64,000 nucleotides of DNA from Hetaerina americana (taxonomy: Eukaryota; Arthropoda; Insecta; Odonata; Calopterygidae): assembly GCA_022747635.1 (NCBI GenBank), contig JAKTNV010000005.1, forward strand, positions 52,954,513 through 53,018,512, in the 5' to 3' direction. A model generated the notes under the pieces. The model did no database searches, was not told where the DNA came from, and worked only from the letters and a program-made list of their open reading frames with translations. Shown one piece after another: positions 11,831-23,640 of this stretch. Each line of letters starts with the position of its first letter. Position 1 is the first letter of the stretch. A program made the position numbers and the translations under genes.

Positions 11831-14635
11831 TACGTCGGGGAATGGGGTGAAATTGAAGGCGGCCGCAAAATGGATTAATAATGACGCAACCTCGGTAACT
11901 CTTTTAAAAACTATCGCAGCTTCTCTTTTGTTTTCCGCGGTTGGAAATGATGCAAATATGTCAATGCATCTTTAACATTGCTCAGTGTGCGACGAGGAAA
12001 AAAAGAAGATTAATCTCACGAGGGATGCATGTTTAAAAGTTATGATAAGGCACGCATGTACCATCATTAGACCTTTTTACCGTGTTTTAAGAATTTTTTT
12101 CCTACGAAATAGTTGTCTATTCTGGTAGATTGAAGTGGTCAAATGTAATATCGTCTGCATTTGGATATCAAGTCGATGCCTGACATAAAAGGTGAATAGA
12201 TAATCGAGAAAACTTGAGAAATCTCGCCACTGGTATTGTGGCACGACTGTTTCATCAATAAGGTGACATTTATATTTACATGTCATTGATAGATGACGGA
12301 CGCAGTTATGATTTCCTTTCCTACCTTCCTTCACCCTCTCATTTCCAACCCCTTTTTACCCTTCACTTCTAGCCATAACTCATATTCCTTCTCACTTCAA
12401 CACCTCAAATCCTCTGTACCCTCCCTTTACTTTCATAATAAAAATATATTCCTCCACGTCTTTCACTACGAAAGATGTGCATTACCTGAAAGTTGCACTC
12501 AAGTGAGGCTAATCCTACAGCCTTGAAACACTTTCCGAGATACCCGTAAATTGAATTTGTTTCAATTGCCAAAATGAGATTTCATAAGGCTGAGTCTGAG
12601 AATGTTTGAATAAAAACCTCTCCAAATGTTTCCTGTCTAAAATTTGATAGTCACGCTAAGCATGATTAGGTTCACCTGATTCAACGTACCAAAAAGGGAA
12701 TAGAATCAAATACAATCGAGCATGTCATCGATCACTTCGTCAAAAGTAACATGATCTTTTCTATTACGGAGGTGCTCCAAATGATTCCAATGGATAAAAA
12801 AATTACAGGGTTTATGGTAGAATTTTCGGATTTTACATTAAAATTCCTTTTTTATCGCCTAGTGCTCTAAGAATCCACCCGCGTCCCCACACTAGTTAAT
12901 TACAATAAAAATATTACAACTTAACTTACTCAAGAAGCTTTCATATGAGAATCTACAATTTTTTACTTTTATGTCTGTTTTCAATCACACTCCGTTTCCG
13001 TATACCTTCATCCACACGCATACCTTCGTATTTTAATTTACCTGCTCTCCAATCAAATGGCCATAAATCTTCCGAGTCCATATGGGTGGACACCAAGGGA
13101 TGTTTTAGTTTGATTGAATATTAGAACCTGCGGTGTTGTGCTTATCGTACTGAGGGTCGTGGTAAAAAAATTTTCAATTTCAAGGAATGCAAGAAAAAAA
13201 CCGAAAGCCTAAAATAATTTTCTCGATAATTACGCAGTGGTAACCATGCAACCAGCAGAAAAGCCAAATTTAAATTATTGATTGCTCTTACCCATCTGAT
13301 CAGTATATTTTTTTCCATCCTAAGCTACACTTGGCCCTCCAAGACGGAGGTTTGCCAGTATTATATTTTTTTGGAAATCAATTTTAAAAATATTTGCTAT
13401 TAATACTGAAGCTTTTCCCCGTTTTTTGTGGTCTTATGAAACTGTACTTAGACTATCCGTAGACATCCATTTAGTCACGCCACTCAAAATGCTATATTCA
13501 AACAAATTATGATTAAAATACCAATTCTTCTTGACATTTTTATTCTCCGATACGTAGATGCGAATTCAGCTTTTGCATAATTTATATAAAAATTTCCTGA
13601 AATAGTGCAATAAGTCATCAATTCTTACTTTAATCTCTGAAGTCCCAAATATTATAGTTAATATGACGGTCTCTTCTAGTACTCATTGAAGTAAACGGTA
13701 TATGTACATGTATTATCACCTTTGAGAGTTCTTTTGGCTACTGTCCTGCCAAGGTTTGGGCCAATATTTATGCAAAGAAAAATATTTCTATGGATATTTA
13801 AATGTGATAAATTTTACATTTACAGTTCACAAGCGATGAATTTTGGAAATGTGGTGGCCTTTCATTGAACTTGACTCATTGAGGCTCATTATTAATTATT
13901 TCGGAACGAACAAATAATGTCCATTCTATTACAATTTCAGTTGTGGAGCAATGAGAATATAATATATGTAGACTTAGCGTTCGATTGTGATCTCCGATGT
14001 ATTACTCCATAAAGAGTTTAAATTTCTTGTCTCATCGGTATAAAGATGTTATTTATATTTGAAACCCATTGAGCGAATTGATTAATTTTTAGAAACCTTA
14101 CCTAAGAAAATGGTAAATTATTTATCCAGATCTAAATATATGGTGACTGACATCAGCATCGATAAACTTTTATTTCTTTATATTTCTCTAAAAAACCAAA
14201 GGCTTTTTTTTTATTTTTTTCCTTCTCAGGTCAAAATTTTAAATCATCAATCTTTATTTTACGGTTCAATTTTGTCTCCATCGGTAATCTTATTTGATTT
14301 CAAATGGTGAAATGTGCTTCGTATTCACTGCAGTGTCCATCTCTATCCATCCTTTCTTTATTTTCGTGTCCACATTTTTTATCGTGGCCTGCTGAAGAGG
14401 GCTGAAATGAGTTCTCTCCCGAATGAAAACGTTTGATCGCCTGTCCCGTATTCCCATACCACCCAGCAGGCTATATTTCGATAAACGTGCCTGTGTCATA
14501 AGCATATCGTTACTTTTCCATTCCTTCAATGACAGCTTGGAGGCGGCGGTAAAATAGGTTCAGACCCCTTAATCTCACGACATGAATCATTTTGTCTTCA
14601 TTCTTGCTCTCTGGCACGAAGTTTTTTTTGCTTAT
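11831..14635. other. AT-rich intergenic sequence, nothing recognised
   Basis: No frame with a recognisable motif. The 79-residue minus-strand frame at 14290-14529 looks less low-complexity than its surroundings but matches nothing I know. Confidence 0.5.
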
Positions 14636-14639
14636 TTCC

Positions 14640-15100
14640 CTCTATTCTCCATCCACCGTATTTTTTATGCTCCGCGAAGTTTTATGTTCCCTCAAGTCTT
14701 CCGTGCCGGAATCGACCTTCACCTCTCCCACGTTCCCAACTCCCTTTCACCCTCCCTCTGACGCCCGTCCTCATTAATTATCCAAGACTCCCCTTAATTC
14801 CTGTCTTCAAGCCGACCCCAACATCCACTCCTCTCTCCTTCCTTAACCCCTCCTTTTCTTCTCCCTCCTCTGCCTACCTTTCTTCCCGGCTCCCTCTCTT
14901 CCTCGGCCTTCCTCACCCAACGATTCAAACCCCCCCGCCCCCCGTCTCTCTCTCCCTCCCGACCCTCAAAAGCGTGGACGCACCGCACTCATCCCTCTCA
15001 TCTCACATGGCACCCCACTTCCCGCCGCGAGCCCTCGACCCATCAAAGCACTCCTCATTCCCCCCCCCCCCGTGCTTCCATCCTCCTGCCCTCCAGGAAC
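14640..15100. repeat. C/T-rich pyrimidine island with C12 run
   Basis: Strongly pyrimidine-biased plus strand ending in a run of 12 C (15060-15071). Open frames on both strands across 14592-15427 are composition artefacts. Two short palindromes follow immediately: 15114-15137 and 15384-15406. Confidence 0.75.
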
Positions 15101-15113
15101 CATTCCGAACGAG

Positions 15114-15137
15114 CTCTTGGCGAGCCCTCGCCAAGAG
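15114..15137. repeat. 11-bp perfect palindrome, 2-base loop
   Basis: CTCTTGGCGAG at 15114-15124, loop CC, and the exact reverse complement CTCGCCAAGAG at 15127-15137. Confidence 0.8.
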
Positions 15138-15383
15138 TGTATTCCGTCTTCCGACATCTGTCAGGCATTCCACAGATGGACAGGATTCTCCAACCCCCCT
15201 CTACCTCCAAGCATCCTCTTCTGGGGGTCGGTGAAGCCGTTCGTAGTACTAGGAGGTGCTCATGTCTGCAATGCTCAGGGCGTCACTCGGGCGTGTACGG
15301 CCCGGAACAAATAAAATCCGCCTCGACCTATCCTAATCTACTTAAATTACCAATTTCCATGCCTGAAAGTCATTATTTCGTCC

Positions 15384-15406
15384 CCCCCCCTTTCCCAAAG
15401 GGGGGG
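15384..15406. repeat. 10-bp C/G palindrome
   Basis: CCCCCCCTTT at 15384-15393, loop CCC, and AAAGGGGGGG at 15397-15406. It could fold as a hairpin, and is a likely spot for replication slippage and sequencing error. Confidence 0.75.
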
Positions 15407-15419
15407 TATCCTATTCGAT

Positions 15420-16187
15420 TTTTTTAGATGCCGACCGTGAGACACTAAATTTTATCATCGAACCGGGCGTGGCGTCTGTGTGTTTTATTACGTCATGAGT
15501 TTGTTTCCCGAGGCCGTAACTCTTCACAGGCACGAGACGGTATTATCACAGCCTAATAGGTAGTAATAAGAACCCATTGTGTTTCCAAAACTCGCTAATC
15601 TTTCGAGGAAACTCTACTTTTTGCTAATGTTTTCGCGCCGTTGCGTGTCAGCCTTTATTTCTTAGAGTGCCGTTCTTCGAAGAGAAGCGGAAAACGATTG
15701 CTATAATTTATTTGAATCATGTAGGGGAGCCTGCATAAGTCTCCATTCCCCAAAGTTTCGGGTTACAATGAAATAATTAACTGATTTTTTATTCGTCTTA
15801 ATTCTTTCATTTCGAGCCAAGGATATTATGTACATTCTATCTTAAGTTACCAGAATGACATGTGTAGATTTGCTATGAGCATCCGAGGATATTGCCGTTA
15901 ATTATCCAAGCATCGGAGAAAGGATATATGGATCCGCCGTTAGCACACCCGCGTAATTTGTTTACCAAAATACTAACTTAAACATGTATATGGGTTACAT
16001 ATGGACCATTATGAAAGTAATGTGTATGATAATGCTTATATTCATGGCACCGCGGTAAAATCAGTCGGGAAATGTGGTGAGGGGTCTGCCCTTCCCACGC
16101 AGTTGATCGCCAGTTTGCTGTCTGAGGGAAAAGATGTGCCTCCGCGTGAAATAAGTTTTTCGCTGTTATATCATAGCGCGATGGGGA
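15420..16187. other. intergenic sequence, nothing recognised
   Basis: AT-rich with no supported gene. The last 200 bases carry a 67-residue frame (16001-16204 +) leading into the mariner remnant, but its sequence does not resemble mariner transposase. Confidence 0.45.
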
Positions 16188-16485
16188 GTTCGCTTGAACA
16201 GTGATACGCCCACAGCCACACGTCCTTCATCGTTACTAACTTTATGGCCCTGTTGATCCCCTAGCCCCCTGACATTCTCAGCTTGGCTCCGTGCCACTTT
16301 TTGTGCCTCCCTGACTGAAGAGAGATCTGAAAGGAAAGCATTGGGAGACCGTCTAAAACATCCAAAAGCATGATAGAACGTTCCTGAGAGACATTCCCGT
16401 TGAGTTTCAGGGTGACTTCCAAGCGTGGCAAACATGTCCCCGCAAGAGTATTGATGAAGGGGGAGAGTATTTTGAAGAATTTTAA
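16188..16485 (+). pseudogene. mariner transposase C-terminal remnant
   Basis: Plus-strand frames translate to pieces collinear with the mariner catalytic C-terminus. YAHSHTSFIVTNFMALL corresponds to the segment following the second catalytic Asp. Then comes PPDILSLAPCHFLCLPD, equivalent to PPYSPDLAPCDFFLFP, in which the third Asp has become His. The end reads DIPVEFQGDFQAW and then DEGGEYFEEF with a stop at 16483-16485. The second-Asp region is shifted by one base, and in-frame stops occur, for example within the PPYSPDL stretch. No N-terminal half or terminal repeats are recognisable. It is long dead. Confidence 0.8.
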
Positions 16486-16737
16486 GCATTTGTACAAGTA
16501 AGACCAATTGATCTATTTTTCCCAGAGAATGCGTATTTCCTTTATAATGGATCCTGTAAATAGTTGCTCTTCATATTTTTTGGATGTCTTAAAGCGTTTT
16601 GTTAAATTTACAGATAGATATTTTACTTTCCTCTTTCGATCTTCGGAATTGCGGAAGAATTCTCGATCTGCTATTAATCCCTCTGATTCTAGTAATCTGT
16701 ATAAATGGGTTTTGAAGTTTTTTTTGGTATTTGCTGT

Positions 16738-17289
16738 TCAAATTTTAATCTCACTAAGAATCTCTGATTTGGATCCCAATCGATCATTTGGATTATGTCC
16801 ATAAAAGTGTAAAAGGAAACGTTGCCGAGAATTAGTTTTCCTTATGAAGGAAACTTTGAATGGAATAATAAAGTGATTTAAAGAGGAAACACGACAAGTT
16901 CTGATATTTGAGTGAGGGTATAAAGGAGGTTGTTCAGTGCGTTTCCATTGCAGAAGAGAAAATGAGTGGACGAGATACTGATAAGTATCGGAATACTGAA
17001 CAACGCTGAAGGGAAAGTTTTTTTGTAGAACGAACAAGAGAGAGTTCAGGTCACATTTAATGCACAACAGTTGCCAAGAACCACCCAAAATACTATCTGT
17101 AATAGATGGACCACGTAGGACGACGAAAATACCGCTTAAGTCGAAATATGCTTGAGGTTCGAAATGGCTGAACACTGCGAAGTGCAAGGATCTTCCCATT
17201 GCATCTCGATGCCAGTGCCGCTCCAAAAGGCTCCAACTGGAAGCACACTCAAAATCCACGAGGAGCACTCGAAGAGGTGAAGGCTTCAA
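16738..17289 (-). CDS. unidentified 183-residue open frame, doubtful gene
   Basis: This is the longest open frame in the window that is not in a pyrimidine or purine tract. It begins MKPSPLRVLLVDFECASSW and is rich in Ser, Leu, Phe and His. I see no signal peptide, repeat, zinc knuckle or transposase motif. It lies about 250 bases beyond the mariner remnant on the opposite strand and may be unannotated repeat DNA. In a 64-kb window a frame of this length can occur by chance, and no splice signals or neighbouring exons support it. Confidence 0.12.
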   Translation of the reverse strand: MKPSPLRVLLVDFECASSWSLLERHWHRDAMGRSLHFAVFSHFEPQAYFDLSGIFVVLRGPSITDSILGGSWQLLCIKCDLNSLLFVLQKNFPFSVVQYSDTYQYLVHSFSLLQWKRTEQPPLYPHSNIRTCRVSSLNHFIIPFKVSFIRKTNSRQRFLLHFYGHNPNDRLGSKSEILSEIKI

Positions 17290-17339
17290 GCTATTCCAAG
17301 TGGTTCTCGAGACGTCAGGAGTTAATCCACCAATGAGAG

Positions 17340-17970
17340 ATTCCGGTTATAACGCTCGTAATTCCTCCCTCCAATTCCCCACTTCGCCGTTCTTTTTCAC
17401 TCAACGTTACACCTCATTCTTCCCAATGTATTTCCTACAGCAGATCGGCGGGAGGGGGGGGAGGTAAGGGTGGGGGGGGGGAGAAGAAAGAAGGGGAGAT
17501 GAAAAGAATGGGGTGGGTGGGGGATCATCACTTGCCGAAACATCTCTTCCTTAAGCCCCATTCAAAGACCCTCGCCGGCCGAACACAAGGACCCCGGCGT
17601 GTTTGTGCATGAGGATGGAAATTGGGTCAAAATGGCTTAATCTACAGAGCGTCCTCTAGTCCGCTCCCACCTTCAAGCTGCCTCCTCCCCAGTCCTTCCT
17701 TGTCACTCCCTCGTCTCTTCTGTTTTCACAACCTGACTCACTACACACGCCCCTTCCCTCATCTGTCTTCCTCCTACCTCTCAACCCTTGGAGGTGTGGT
17801 GGCCATCCGTTCCGGTAAATGGTCCCTTTCCCCTTCCTTTCCTCGCGGCTCTGTCCTTCAACCACATTCTCCTCCGAATTCCTGTCCCTTGTCTTTCTTC
17901 CTTCCGTTCGTCCGTCCGTCCCTTTCCTGTCCGCATTCCCGGCATTCATCTTCGTCTCCTCTCGCCTACG
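17340..17970. repeat. alternating pyrimidine- and purine-rich blocks
   Basis: C/T-rich at about 17340-17420, G/A-rich with G7-G9 runs at about 17445-17530, then strongly C/T-rich at about 17650-17960. Open frames of 161 (+), 146 (-) and 119 (+) residues crossing 17622-18178 follow from the absence of stops in such sequence. The G runs have potential to form G-quadruplexes. Confidence 0.7.
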
Positions 17971-18213
17971 GGCCTCTTTCAGAAGAAAACGCTGTGGGGA
18001 AAACCCCCGCCCCCCGTGGATCCTTTCGACGGGTGGAAAAACCGTCTGTCTGCGTCTTGAAACGTGCATATGCAAAGGCACGTCCCGTTCAGTCAATGTT
18101 GGGGTGAGAGAGGAGAGACTAGTGGATCTCAGCTTTCGGGCTACTTATGTCCTTATCCTTAGATTTGGCTTGAAATGAAAACATCGGTGATTAATTAGAT
18201 TCAGCGGGTCCGC

Positions 18214-18248
18214 AGTGCCGCTCCCACTAGCGAAGTGGGAGCGGCACT
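18214..18248. repeat. perfect 15-bp GC-rich hairpin
   Basis: AGTGCCGCTCCCACT (18214-18228), loop AGCGA, and the exact reverse complement AGTGGGAGCGGCACT (18234-18248). It sits in a GC-rich, CpG-containing stretch (about 17980-18390) with no supported gene. Confidence 0.85.
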
Positions 18249-18399
18249 CATCCGCTCCGTCTGAAAGCGGCCGCACTCCGGAACTTTTAATCTCTGGCTC
18301 TACTAAACTGCTCCTGCACTCCTACAAAATGCATGCGTAGAACCACTTCCGCAACCAAGAGCGGCGGCAATGGGAACGATTTTCAAGCGTGAGGGAATC

Positions 18400-21300
18400 T
18401 TACGCCTTCTCAGTTCAATTTCAATTATACAAACATATAACATGGATATAGGGTTTTAATGTTTTTTTTCTCTTTTATGTGTGTCATTGCTATGCCACCA
18501 ATATGTCAAATAGAGCTCCACGAGTTTTTAAACTAACGTATTTTTATAAATGTAAATTATTCCGTCAGATTTTTATAAAATAAATATGTTTTGTACCAGT
18601 ATTTACATAAAATGGATACGTCTTCGCGAAATTCCCAGCGTAAAACTATATTTTTCCCCATTGATTTCATTTCCGCCGGTCTTCGAACTTTCTGAAACCC
18701 TAGAGGTTGCAAAATGTTGTCCATTGAGAAGTTCCATGAGATTCCGCGGCTTATGTATTAATATACATTTCTGATAAAAATTTTGTTTCTCATTTCTATT
18801 CCAATATTTCGTTACTGCACATTTGTTATTAAGTAATTACTATTTACATCCTGAAAAGTAGTCCAAAAAATTTTCTAAATCACATCACTACCGTCTCTCA
18901 TTTATGCGTAGTAAAGGCAATGAATTCCCCAGTTTTTCTGTGCAAAACTCGGTTATTTTCCGTGCCATTCTTGACTTTGGACGAGGAAATCGAAATCAAC
19001 TGGCCAAAAAATGTATTTGTTCCTTTTTCCTGGGCTCGCCGGTTCTATCATTTCTTTGTTCTTAAATTCGTAATTGCCTATAAAAATTTTCATTCTCATA
19101 AAGTCTCCTTTGGACCACTTGATCTTATCTGCTGTTAGCATAAGATAATACCCACAATACTTATGCAAATTTCCATGAATAACACGTTACTTTTTTTGGA
19201 GGGTTAACGGTCTTAACAACTTAGATTTTTGCCGGAGGATAATTTAATCAATCTTCTGTATATTTCTCTGGCGATACACTGGTAGAACGTATTTAATTAT
19301 TATTTTTTATTGAAATCGGCGTTCAGGCGTTGAATATGCTTGACTTAGAAGAGCAACTGTGTACTGCATTTTCGCCGGGAATGGGAAAGAATTCCACCAA
19401 ATGGCTGCTGCGCATGACACTTGAAATTGGTGTAAATTAATATTCATCAAAAAGTCATTTATGACCTGGCACAAACGTGAAGTATATACATTTTCCTTTG
19501 TAATATTCATCTGGTTAGCTTATCATAGTAATTGATACAAATTTCTCTGATCCTTACGTACTTTACTTACCGTTTTTTCCTCCTTCCCCCCACCCCCATT
19601 ACTTTTCCCCCTTCCCTATTCTCTTAGCTCTTCTTCTCCCCCTCTCCCATTCTCAATGTTCGAAATCTTAAATTTCTGTTTATTATTTTTTCTGTTTTCT
19701 CTCATTTGGCTCTTCTGTTTTTTCCACATCATCGCCCGACAATCCATCGTGCGTCCTCCCATTGTATTGTGCGACACTTGCGTCGCCCGGCTGAAATTGT
19801 GTTTTTTTTATTTTTAACTCTTTGGCCACTATTTGTGTTTTATGACAGTCGATATTTTTTCCGAACTTCGGGGCTCTTATTTTACAACAGAAAGCAAAAG
19901 AAAGAATTTACTCCTAATACTTTCCTACTTTCTCTCAAAATTCATTGTCCTCTCGAATGTATACCGAAGAGCAAGTCACAGTAGTTGCGAAGCGTCTCAG
20001 GATACCCTTCGTTCTAGGAATCAATATACAATGAATATTGATTCAATTCCATCTGACAAAATCCAACAAAACTAACAATCATGATTTGAAACTACCATTT
20101 GTTAATAAAAAAATTTACTTAATACAACTTACTTTTATAAAAAAAAGGTTAATTCATATATTTCTCACAAGGCATGAGATTTCACTTGTCATTTTCATTA
20201 TCATATTGAATCGAAATTCAGGATTTATTATTCGTTCCGCACAACATATACTAGTTCACATTCATGCACAGGGAAAGCGTTTGATGAGCCTAGCTCTAGC
20301 AGTTATTTTTATTTGTTCAAAACAAGACATGCAGCAGAAGCATGATATGCTTCCCTGAAATAGTCCAAGTTATATTATATTTGCTTACAAATTGGAATGA
20401 ATTTTTTGACCTTTATGCAGCTATGGATTTTAAAGATATGGGTCAAAAAATCTTTCTGACCAATGGTGACTTCTAATAATTATTTCAATATTGCATTATT
20501 CTTGTATATAGTTTGTTACTGAGTATCCAACTAAAACATTTGTACCATATCTACGTTTAACCATTATACAGCTAATTTGAAAAAATAATGCTTTGTTTAC
20601 TGCCATATTTTTTGTGCACTTGTTAGCGTGCATGTTTTTGATGCATTATTTCTATTGTGCATACTTCCTTGAGCCTTTTCTGGTTTCATATATTTCATTT
20701 TAAACAATCGTGATATATTTTTGCTCGTACAGCCTGCATTTGTTTTATTACTTCTTATTTCTCGTTCCTCCATTAAACATTTGAAATTTTGATTAAATTT
20801 AGCACATAAAACCACAAAAAATTTCGTGATAGAAATAATTAACAACAGATTTTGTCATAATCATCGCTATATCTATTTTAAAGAGCGCTTTCAGTTGTAC
20901 CAATATTTATTTCGTTAATAGTTGACCTTAAATTGAATATTAATGCAACCAAACTGAAATTAACATTGTTTCCTGCGGCAAACTTCAAAAATTATAATCA
21001 CTTTTATATCCATTATTAATGACATTATGGGCAGCCTTTGCCAAAAAAATATATAGTTACAAAGCTTCCTATTCCATTTCTCAACCAAGTTAGTTTGAAA
21101 GCTGTTTTTTTTGTGACGAATATTTTATTTTAAACAGTTCTATCCGTTGAAGACTTAACTCGACTGGTCTCACTATTCTGAAAATCTCCGTTTTAAATCC
21201 ATCCAAAGAAGTTGAAAAACTACCTCCGTCACAATTTTCATTGCATTTGGATTTAAATTAACTCAATTTGGGATTGAAAGAAACGTACCCTCAGAGAGCA

Positions 21301-21425
21301 GCATTTTTGTGCTCTTTACTCTCCGAAGCCTTCTTCCGACATTCCTCGGGAGTGTATCAAGTTCGAATAATTTCAGTATTTAATTACTTTGTGCCTCCGA
21401 GGCGGGCGGGTCGCCCCAGGTAATG
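18400..21425. other. AT-rich intergenic sequence, nothing recognised
   Basis: No domain is visible in any frame. A short pyrimidine-rich patch lies at about 19570-19720. Confidence 0.5.
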
Positions 21426-21429
21426 ACGG

Positions 21430-22030
21430 AATCCCATTATTATACCCCCTCCCTCTCTCTCTCTCTCGCTACATCAGTCCCAACTCCCTTACTCCCTTCT
21501 CCTCTCCCTCTTAAATTGCACCATGACCTGCCCCCTCTCGGGTCCTCTCTATCTCTCTCTCCCTCCCTCACTCTCTCGTCCTACCCATTGTCCCGCCTGT
21601 TCCATTCTTCACTTCCTCCCTCGCGAACTTTCACAAGTGGCACTCGTAGCGTGAAAAAATATTTGGACGTATGTAATGGCGCACTTTGCCTAAGTTTGAA
21701 AATGGGTCAAAATGCCATGTCATGCCTCTTTATTCCGTCCAAGTACTCTCCCCTCTCTCTCTCTCTCTACGTACATATCTCTCCCTTTTTATCCACTCAG
21801 ATTCCAGTTCAACCCACGTTCGTATTTTTTCCTGCAGCCTTCGTACGATACTCTTACGCCACTCGCCCGTTGCACTCACTGAAAAAATACTTTCTCTCTC
21901 TCTCTCCTTAAATTTCCGTGGCCATTAGAAGTTTTTAGCAACCAGGGTCCTCTCTCTTAAGTTTTTTTTCTCCCTTGTCTCCCTCCCACTCCATTCTATT
22001 TCTCCTGCTCCTGAGACTGACATCTCCTTC
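21430..22030. repeat. C/T-rich pyrimidine islands
   Basis: Two strongly pyrimidine-biased stretches (about 21440-21620 and 21740-22030) with (CT)n runs, for example at 21453-21468, 21755-21768 and 21893-21905. The 162-residue plus-strand frame at 21423-21911 is a composition artefact. Confidence 0.75.
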
Positions 22031-23120
22031 ACTCGTGTTCTCCGTGTTTCTTTAGTTGTCTCGAGGCCATCCCAGTGGACAGATGGCCTCAAGGAATAGC
22101 AGCAGAAGTATTAAACGTTGCTACACGTGTCACTTCCAAATTACCTAGCGTCCTAATTTTTCCTGTAAGATGAGGTAAAAATCTCCATTTTCTTTGAAAT
22201 GTCTATCTACGTTTAGTAATCGTTTGTTGATTTGCTATGCCATTCGGGAGCTCTAAATTATACCTCAGAATGCACGCACTGATATAAAAGGTGTCCGAAG
22301 GGGAATGCGTTTTAATTACGTCCACGTCACTAACGATTCATTCATTTTGCTAATTTTGATGTACTCTTGCTAACGTTCATGACTTCGTAATGTCATTTCT
22401 TTAGCCTATTCGATTCGTTTCTAATTTACCAATATCAATTAAGGATGACTGAGTTCCAAGCTGAAGTAACAGCTTCGTATCTTAGCATCAAACCTGCGTA
22501 TTACATGAGAAATATTTGAAAAATGCTTTGCTTCGTTCAAACTTTAGATTGGGAAAATAAAATAAAAGGTGTATTTTCTTTACGTTGGGTAACACTTATG
22601 GAAATTAGAAAGTGACTGGTATTCCAAAAATGTATTGACACCCACTCTACTTGCCCCATTTATTTATTTTATATTTTTTCTCTCATTAAAATTATTCGAA
22701 GTGGTTTTTGTACAAAATATCAGTTTTGTGCATAGAAGTAGTACAATTTGTCAAAGAACCTCTGCCTCTGGGTGAAATCTCGTAAGAACGATTGAATTCG
22801 AAAGGTTTTGATGGATTGGGACCCATATTCCTTATTCAGGAAAGGCGTTTCGTAAGTGGTTTTCCTCACAGGTGTTATCCATTACCCAGGAAGTAATCCG
22901 TATAAAAAGCAGTTAATTAAGTATGCGTAGTAGGAAATATGCTATGTAGTACGCTTTTAGGCACGTATAGTCTTAAAGGAAGACGGTAGTTCCATCACTG
23001 ATGGCAGGGAGAGGGTGTAAGGAGATCGTGAATCTCAGAAAAAAATATTTGGAACGAATCTTCCTAACTGGTTAAGCGTCCGGTTAAGCCCGATCGCATC
23101 TTTAATGCAAATGAATTAGT
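22031..23120. other. AT-rich intergenic sequence
   Basis: No supported gene. A 9-bp inverted repeat, GAGGCCATC at 22063-22071 and GATGGCCTC at 22082-22090, is the only structure noticed. Confidence 0.5.
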
Positions 23121-23124
23121 ATAC

Positions 23125-23640
23125 ATGTTTTGTATAAAAGTTATCGGAAAATTTTCGTAAAAATAGATTTATTTCAGATTTTTCTACAATGCTTCAACAT
23201 TCTTCAAAGTACAACCCTTGAGCCACGACTCATCTTTGCCAGCGGCTTTTCTACGACTCGAAGGCTCCCTCGTAAGTGAATTCCGGAAGGTACTTTTGCA
23301 AGCTTCTTAGACGGCACTTAAGTTTCTATCAATTTTGGGAATAGGAAATAGTCTGCCGGTGCCAAGTTGGTAATGTTAGGGGGTTGGGGAATCGTCGCGA
23401 TGTCGTTGCAGATGGTCTTCGCGAGCAGACACTTGGCTCTGCTTTTGTTAGTCCGTCAAGACGAGTTTAGCGCAGTTCTTTCAATCACCAAATTTTCAGT
23501 GATAATGGTGTGCACTGTCATCTTATAAATCTCTATACGATCTGCGATCATATGCTTACTTAACCGACGGTCTGAATTCAATACTTCACTCAGGCGTCAG
23601 GAAAAAAATGATACCAATACTTTTTATACACACCTTTTAT
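23125..23640 (-). mobile_element. internally deleted mariner derivative, copy 1
   Basis: On the minus strand an N-terminal helix-turn-helix segment (LNSDRRLS, then TVHTIITENLVIERTAL) runs into KSRAKCLLAKTICNDIATIP, PP and LAPADYFLFPK, the mariner C-terminal catalytic segment. The roughly 150 residues normally between them, holding the first two catalytic aspartates, are absent. One in-frame stop precedes the junction, at about 23440-23460. The end resembles a typical C-terminus (VVAQGLYFEE). Outer sequences TGTATAAAAGTTATCGG (from 23131) and, inverted, TGTATAAAAAGTATTGGT (near 23610-23628) look like degenerate terminal repeats, giving an element of about 500 bp. A copy with the same junction lies at 51.2-51.8 kb. 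Confidence 0.8.

Noticed and set aside
17622..18178. Open frames of 161, 146 and 119 residues on both strands
   Set aside because: The region is mostly C/T on one strand. Such sequence contains no stop codons on either strand, the translations are Ser/Pro/Leu or Arg/Glu/Gly repeats, and no domain is present.
21423..21911. 162-residue plus-strand frame
   Set aside because: Dominated by Ser/Leu/Pro from CT microsatellites; composition artefact.
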